NCBI GenBank assembly: GCA_030039005.1
Contig: JASHQT010000524.1
Coordinates: forward strand, 1-35,809
Origin: Bryobacteraceae bacterium
Lineage (GTDB): Bacteria; Acidobacteriota; Terriglobia; Bryobacterales; Bryobacteraceae
Length of the DNA: 35,809 bases
Reading direction: 5' to 3'
Below, in pieces: positions 32,790 through 35,809 of the stretch. Every line of letters begins with the position of its first letter. The stretch's first letter is position 1. The translations under genes were made by a program, and so were the position numbers. The notes beneath the pieces were generated by a model. That model worked only from the letters and a program-made list of their open reading frames with translations. It was not told where the DNA came from and ran no database searches.

Positions 32790-32948
32790 CTACGCGGGCC
32801 GTTTTGAAGGTTTCTTCCGCTTCGTCTTCTTCCCTGTTGGATTAGCCCCCGGCCTGGGCATGTCGGCTGTCGGCTTGACAGCCAGCAGCCCAGCAAGCGC
32901 ATCGCGCTCGGAAAGCGGAATTCGAAGCGGTTCAGTACGCTTTGGCAT
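32790..32948 (-). CDS. 52-aa basic protein (transposon cargo)
   Basis: 52 residues: PKRTEPLRIPLSERDALAGL, then LAVKPTADMPRPGANP and a Lys/Arg-rich tail (TGKKTKRKKPSKRPA). The LRIPLSERDALAGLLAVKPT stretch looks like a conserved small-protein core with a basic nucleic-acid-binding tail. It overlaps the end of dinD by 17 nt and precedes the 57-aa gene directly. Function unknown. Confidence 0.6.
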   Translation of the reverse strand: MPKRTEPLRIPLSERDALAGLLAVKPTADMPRPGANPTGKKTKRKKPSKRPA

Positions 32949-33744
32949 CCTTCAACTTCCGCCGCTGTCGCTGTACGAGCGGTTTGATTGACGACTCTAC
33001 GGGAAGATCCTCGGGCCGCACGTCTTTTCTTCGAATCATTGTAGCGCGAACCTCACTTCCGACCTCTCGATGCGTTGATATTGCCTCGGATTCCGTGCCG
33101 ACGGAATCGCGATTAAGCCGCTCTTCAGTCAGCGTGATGCGGAAGTCATTTGCAGCCAGTTCTAATCGGCCTGCCCGATCGAGTAAATCGTCAGACTGCT
33201 TTAGGCCTTTCCGAGCTTTAACGTCGCCGAGACTCATGCCGTAAAGACCACGATACCCGGCATCCTGGAAGAGAGGATAGCGTCGAACCCCCGCTTTCTT
33301 TGCTGCTCCCGCAAGCCGATGATTGTTGTCCATGACCTGCATTCGGAGGCGCACTCGTTCGGACTCAGCGATGGCCTTGTCCTGAAGCTCTTGACGCCGA
33401 GTTTGGATAGCGAAGTAGGTCATTGCATGTCCGACCTCTAATTTGCCGGGATCGGCATTCATCGCGATAAGGTGGCAGGCGTACCGGCTTAGGTACCAGT
33501 TTTCCCTCTCCCTCTCCGCACCGCTTCCGATGTTGACCATATCGGCGGTGGCAACGAAATGGTTGGTGTTCTTTAACTTCGCGCTCTCGCAGGCCGTGCG
33601 CGCTTTCTCAATCACCGCCGTAAAATTGCGCCAATCCGCATAATCCAGCAGCGTCATCAGGTCTCGGGCCATCCAGTACTCAACGCCTGTTTCGGTATGC
33701 TTCTTTATGGACTCAAATCCTTCCACGCACTCTCTGTACTCCAT
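32932..33744 (-). CDS. dinD: DNA damage-inducible protein D homologue (transposon cargo)
   Basis: 270 residues. Strong family features: WMARDLMTLLDYADWRNFTA at the N-terminus (Bro-N-like), VIEKARTACES, DMVNIGSGAERE, the hallmark YFAIQTRRQEL, then DAGYRGLYGMSLGDVKARKG, LELAANDFRITLTEERLNRD and THREVGSEVR. E. coli DinD is SOS-induced and inhibits RecA filament function (established knowledge). Start ATG at 33744 has GGAGGAG about 11 nt upstream; the longer frame runs into the divergent gene. It is unusual to find dinD inside an insertion sequence. Followed by two overlapping small genes. Confidence 0.9.
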   Translation of the reverse strand: MEYRECVEGFESIKKHTETGVEYWMARDLMTLLDYADWRNFTAVIEKARTACESAKLKNTNHFVATADMVNIGSGAERERENWYLSRYACHLIAMNADPGKLEVGHAMTYFAIQTRRQELQDKAIAESERVRLRMQVMDNNHRLAGAAKKAGVRRYPLFQDAGYRGLYGMSLGDVKARKGLKQSDDLLDRAGRLELAANDFRITLTEERLNRDSVGTESEAISTHREVGSEVRATMIRRKDVRPEDLPVESSIKPLVQRQRRKLKDAKAY

Positions 33745-33854
33745 ATCGCTTACTTCTCCTCCAAGCCAGAAGTATAACATATGAGAGGCGATATTTTGTG
33801 GTGAAACCGCAGTGTGCTCTTGTGCTCGCCGAGCAAATGTGGGAGACTGTCCAC
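33745..33854. promoter_or_regulatory. Divergent promoter region of dinD and the HARE-HTH gene
   Basis: 110 bp. A leftward -10-like TATACT lies about 33 nt before dinD, and a rightward TATAAC overlaps it. A 7-bp direct repeat TGTGCTC with 8-nt period (33813-33827) is a candidate binding site. No E. coli-type LexA box was found. Confidence 0.35.
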
Positions 33855-34361
33855 ATGGCCGCCCGTGACGAACTTCAGAAGCGGATTGATAGGAAGCGTG
33901 GAGAAATTGCGGAAGCAGAGGGCCGAATCCGCGATGCGCGGATCTACATTCAAGCCATGGAAGACGCTTTGCGTCTACTGCCGCGCGACGAATCCAGCGG
34001 GGAGGAACTTGCAGTCTCACCTGCTAATCTGCGACCGGGCAGCAAGGTAGACAAGGCCCGCAATGCCATCCGGGAAGCTAATCGCCCCCTTCACATCGGC
34101 GAGCTGGTGACGGCCCTTGGAATCAAAAGTACCCAAGAAAAGAGGGCGGCTCTTGCTGGCTCACTAAGTTCTTATGCCAGACGCGGCGAGATTTTCACGC
34201 GGCCCGCGCCTAACACTTTCGGCCTAATTGAGAATCAGGCGCGAAACGGACATGGGCCGCCAGCGAACTTTGGCATTGACGAAGCGCCGGAAACTGAGTC
34301 TGAATCACAAGCCGAGAATATTGTCGATCAGGGGATTACCGACGACGACGTTCCCTTTTGA
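33855..34361 (+). CDS. HARE-HTH domain protein with an SSB-like C-terminal tail (transposon cargo)
   Basis: 168 residues. N-terminal coiled coil (about 5-42, RDELQKRIDRKRGEIAEAEG), then a HARE-type winged helix at about 65-125: KARNAIREANRPLHIGELVT, KRAALAGSLSSYARRGEIF, APNTFGLIE. Then an acidic, disordered-looking tail (ETESESQAENIVDQ) that ends in DDDVPF. That final hexapeptide matches the C-terminal tip of bacterial SSB (DDDIPF-type), the docking site for many repair proteins. Start ATG at 33855 has GGGAG 9 nt upstream; upstream ATG/GTG codons in frame lack one. The tRNA begins 8 bp after its stop. HARE-HTH domains are associated with chromatin and restriction proteins. Confidence 0.75.
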   Translation: MAARDELQKRIDRKRGEIAEAEGRIRDARIYIQAMEDALRLLPRDESSGEELAVSPANLRPGSKVDKARNAIREANRPLHIGELVTALGIKSTQEKRAALAGSLSSYARRGEIFTRPAPNTFGLIENQARNGHGPPANFGIDEAPETESESQAENIVDQGITDDDVPF

Positions 34362-34369
34362 AGAGCTAT

Positions 34370-34453
34370 GCGGCGGTGGCGGAATAGGAAGACGCACCCG
34401 GTTTGGAACCGGGCGGGTGACACCAATTGCGGGTTCGAATCCCGCCCGCCGCA
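34370..34453 (+). tRNA. Class II leucine-type tRNA with UGG (proline) anticodon, in a transposon
   Basis: 84 nt. A perfect cloverleaf can be drawn: acceptor GCGGCGG/CCGCCGC, D-arm GCG/CGC with loop GAATAGGAAGA, anticodon stem CCCGG/CCGGG with loop TTTGGAA, 15-nt variable arm, T-arm GCGGG/CCCGC with loop TTCGAAT, discriminator A. The long variable arm, TGGCGGAAT...GG...AGACGC D-arm and A73 are leucine tRNA traits. The anticodon by position is UGG, which reads CCA (proline). CCA is not cleanly encoded (TCCA follows). It lies 8 bp after the HARE-HTH gene, so it may be processed from that transcript. Confidence 0.75.
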
Positions 34454-34457
34454 TCCA

Positions 34458-35456
34458 TTACATCTTATCGCCTTTCGGATTTCTGAGCGTTAGTCGCTTG
34501 CCCTCCGTTTTCTTGACGGCCAGCGTAAACCGATCAGCATCGTTCATCTTCCGCACGTTATAGCGATAGTCGAACTCGCGGAGATACTGATCTAAATACG
34601 TCTTGCTGACATGGTGATAGATTCCATCGATCCCGCGCTTGATGATCGCGAAGTAGGACTCTACCGTATTGGTCGTTATGCACACGCCGTCTTCATGCCG
34701 AACGTATTCCTTCGCCTTGTGGTTGACGGTGCTGTGCTTGTGGCTCTCTGGCGCGCCATGGTACAGATTCGCGCTGTCCGTCATCACGTGCGCTGATTTA
34801 TCGATGGTCTCTTGAATCATCGGCTCCAAATTCTCAGCGGTGACGCGCTCGAAGTGCTTGGAACGCACCTGCCCGTCACGTTGCAGGATCGATACCACCG
34901 GCGCTTTCTTGTCGCGCCAATCGGGATTCTTCTTCGCCTTGGGCTTGGGACGGCCATCCTCACCCCATTGGTATTTCGGCTTCTCACCAAAGCGCTGTTT
35001 GCCACCGATGTAGGTTTCATCCATTTCAACGATACCGGCAAGCTTGCTGGCCAGTGGCTCTTGGCCTAGCGCCCAGCGGATGCGATGGGCCATGAACCAC
35101 GCGGTACGGTAGCTGCCAAGCTGCTTCCCCGTCTTCGGGTCGGTCCCCCATAGATTGCGCCATAGTTGATGCGCGCTGATACCCTTCTTGGAGGAGCACA
35201 TCAGGTGAATCGCTAGGAGCCACTTATGAAGCGGAATATGCGAATCCTCAAAGATGGTACCCATGGTCACGGTGAAGGGCTTGCGGCATTCGGCGCATTT
35301 GTAAAGGCCGTCGCGCGTGGACTCGCCTTCGAGCTTGTACGCCTTGTCTACAATCCCGCAGTGCGGGCAAACCGGGCCATCCGGCCACCGGATCGCCTCC
35401 AAGTGCTTGCGCGCCTTATCTTCGTTTTGATACTGCGGAGCAATGATTCCGGCCAT
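34458..35456 (-). CDS. IS1595-family transposase
   Basis: 332 residues. N-terminal zinc ribbon with Cys30/Cys33 (CPHC) and Cys54/Cys57 (CAEC), then an ISXO2/IS1595-like DDE core: Asp146 in IVEMDETYIGG, Asp227 in VMTDSANLY, and NTVESYFAIIKRG with Glu266. The His/Arg-rich C-terminal region (YLREFDYRYNVRK) is typical. ATG at 35456 lies 5 nt after a -10 box whose -35 is inside the right inverted repeat. The open frame extends a further two codons (TTG at 35462) inside that -10. Convergent with the tRNA, 4 bp apart. Confidence 0.95.
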   Translation of the reverse strand: MAGIIAPQYQNEDKARKHLEAIRWPDGPVCPHCGIVDKAYKLEGESTRDGLYKCAECRKPFTVTMGTIFEDSHIPLHKWLLAIHLMCSSKKGISAHQLWRNLWGTDPKTGKQLGSYRTAWFMAHRIRWALGQEPLASKLAGIVEMDETYIGGKQRFGEKPKYQWGEDGRPKPKAKKNPDWRDKKAPVVSILQRDGQVRSKHFERVTAENLEPMIQETIDKSAHVMTDSANLYHGAPESHKHSTVNHKAKEYVRHEDGVCITTNTVESYFAIIKRGIDGIYHHVSKTYLDQYLREFDYRYNVRKMNDADRFTLAVKKTEGKRLTLRNPKGDKM

Positions 35457-35461
35457 GAACA

Positions 35462-35490
35462 ATCATCGCATTTTTTGTTGGGTATGTCAA
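35462..35490 (-). promoter_or_regulatory. Inward promoter of the right transposon end, drives the transposase
   Basis: On the minus strand: TTGACA (35490-35485) within the inverted repeat, 17-bp spacer, GATGAT (35467-35462), 5 nt, ATG. A mirror image of the left end. Confidence 0.65.
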
Positions 35491-35503
35491 GTGCACAATT
35501 CCG
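35480..35503 (-). repeat. Right terminal inverted repeat
   Basis: 24 bp, matching the left end with one mismatch; contains ATG at 35484 in frame with the downstream amidohydrolase. Confidence 0.92.
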
Positions 35504-35511
35504 TCGCTCCG
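35504..35511 (+). repeat. Right target-site duplication
   Basis: TCGCTCCG, an exact copy of 32316-32323. Its last G is the first base of the amidohydrolase GTG start codon. Confidence 0.9.
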
Positions 35512-35809
35512 TGCGTAGATATCGCATTCTGGCGGTATTGACAGGTCTCGCGGTGTGGGCGGCCGTTGCGGCCGCGCAGCCCACGACGGTGCTGCTGAAC
35601 GGGAAAATCTTGACGGTGGACTCGAAGTTCTCGACCGCCCAGGCCATCGCTGTTCAAGGCGATCGGATATTGGCTGTCGGTTCGACCGCGCAGGTGCGGA
35701 AAGTGGCGGGCGGTGACGCAAGGGTGATCGATCTGGGAGGGCGCACGGTGATTCCGGGCCTGATCGACTCCCACATGCACGCCATTCGCGCCGCCCTCAG
35801 CTTCAGCAC
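35511..35809 (+). CDS. Amidohydrolase (YtcJ/Amidohydro_3-like), 5' part only
   Basis: About 99 residues are visible; the gene leaves the right edge. Signal peptide or lipoprotein-like N-terminus (RRYRILAVLTGLAVWAAVAAAQ), then TTVLLNGKILTVD, AIAVQGDRILAVGS, VIDLGGRTVIPGLIDSHMHA. The HxH of GLIDSHMH is the first metal-ligand motif of the amidohydrolase superfamily. The original start is GTG at 35511. The transposon now supplies an in-frame ATG at 35484 (MSSAQFRRS...) that an annotation program may choose. The gene's own TATAAT lies 3.2 kb away on the far side of the element, so expression now depends on read-through or an outward promoter. Confidence 0.88.
   Translation, partial: MRRYRILAVLTGLAVWAAVAAAQPTTVLLNGKILTVDSKFSTAQAIAVQGDRILAVGSTAQVRKVAGGDARVIDLGGRTVIPGLIDSHMHAIRAALSFS

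Larger units (their letters stand above)
32324..35503. mobile_element. IS1595-like transposon (3180 bp) with cargo genes
   Basis: Bounded by 24-bp terminal inverted repeats (one mismatch, at base 2) and an exact 8-bp direct repeat. It encodes an IS1595-type DDE transposase at its right end, plus six passenger genes: an 82-aa protein, two very small proteins, DinD, a HARE-HTH protein and a tRNA. This is three times the size of a simple IS1595-family element. Base composition is less G+C-rich than the flanks and several genes lack the host's strong GC third-position bias (visual impression). The intact ends suggest a recent insertion. Confidence 0.93.

Noticed and set aside
33745..33854. LexA box for dinD
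   Set aside because: No CTGT-N8-ACAG or GTTC-N7-GTTC type site was found; only a 7-bp direct repeat TGTGCTC, whose role is unknown.
34370..34453. Reading the tRNA as an ordinary serine (GGA) or proline tRNA
   Set aside because: GGA would need a 6-bp anticodon stem and 5-nt loop; proline tRNAs have a short variable loop and G37. D-arm and A73 fit leucine.
1..35809. CRISPR array, rRNA genes or prophage
   Set aside because: No regularly spaced repeats, no rRNA-like stretches and no phage structural genes were seen.

Overview
The window is one gene-dense stretch of a high-GC, didermal (outer-membrane-bearing) bacterial chromosome. The best guess is an Acidobacteriota genome of the Solibacter/Bryobacter type. 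This is inferred from an OMP that starts with a carboxypeptidase-regulatory-like domain, a type II (glnII-like) glutamine synthetase, PPIase-less SurA/BamA/TamB envelope genes and a Gly/Tyr-rich exported protein. It cannot be proven without a 16S gene. No rRNA gene or CRISPR array was seen.

Layout. 1-2.7 kb (minus): partial S41 peptidase, zinc-ribbon membrane protein, cytidylate kinase. 2.7-8.5 kb (plus): an AddAB-like nuclease/helicase pair, then msrB. 8.9-10.3 kb (minus): an MlaF-like ABC ATPase overlapped by mobA. 10.4-12.6 kb (plus): lytic transglycosylase and AMIN/amidase, a peptidoglycan-remodelling pair. 12.7-13.6 kb: a PleD-like diguanylate cyclase. 13.8-21.8 kb (minus): an envelope operon, BamA/TamA-like Omp85, short SurA-like chaperone, TamB-like protein and a DUF2103-like protein. 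21.9-23.7 kb (plus): a ThiF/MoeB E1-like enzyme and a Gly/Tyr-rich secreted protein. 23.6-27.5 kb is a molybdenum neighbourhood. An XRE-PBP regulator, a molbindin and a class V aminotransferase run on the minus strand, divergent from modA and a Moco-fold protein. A perfect TGTTAC-A-GTAACA palindrome lies between the two arms. 27.5-32.1 kb: porin-like OMP, malonyl-CoA decarboxylase, a 50-residue conserved protein and glutamine synthetase II.

The most unusual region is 32324-35503, a 3.18-kb IS1595-like transposon. It has 24-bp terminal inverted repeats (one mismatch) and an 8-bp target duplication (TCGCTCCG). Besides the DDE transposase it carries cargo: an 82-residue protein, a dinD operon with two tiny genes (52 aa basic, 57 aa with two membrane segments), and a HARE-HTH protein ending in an SSB-like tail (DDDVPF). 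It also carries a class II, leucine-type tRNA whose anticodon reads UGG (proline). Both ends contain the same inward promoter: TTGACA inside the repeat, 17 bp, a -10 box, 5 nt, ATG. The element inserted between the -10 box and the start codon of an amidohydrolase gene that runs off the right end.

The cargo suggests a mobile module touching host recombination and possibly decoding. DinD homologues inhibit RecA, and the SSB-type tail could recruit SSB partners. The function is inference; the structure (ends, duplication, gene order, tRNA fold) is read directly from the sequence.
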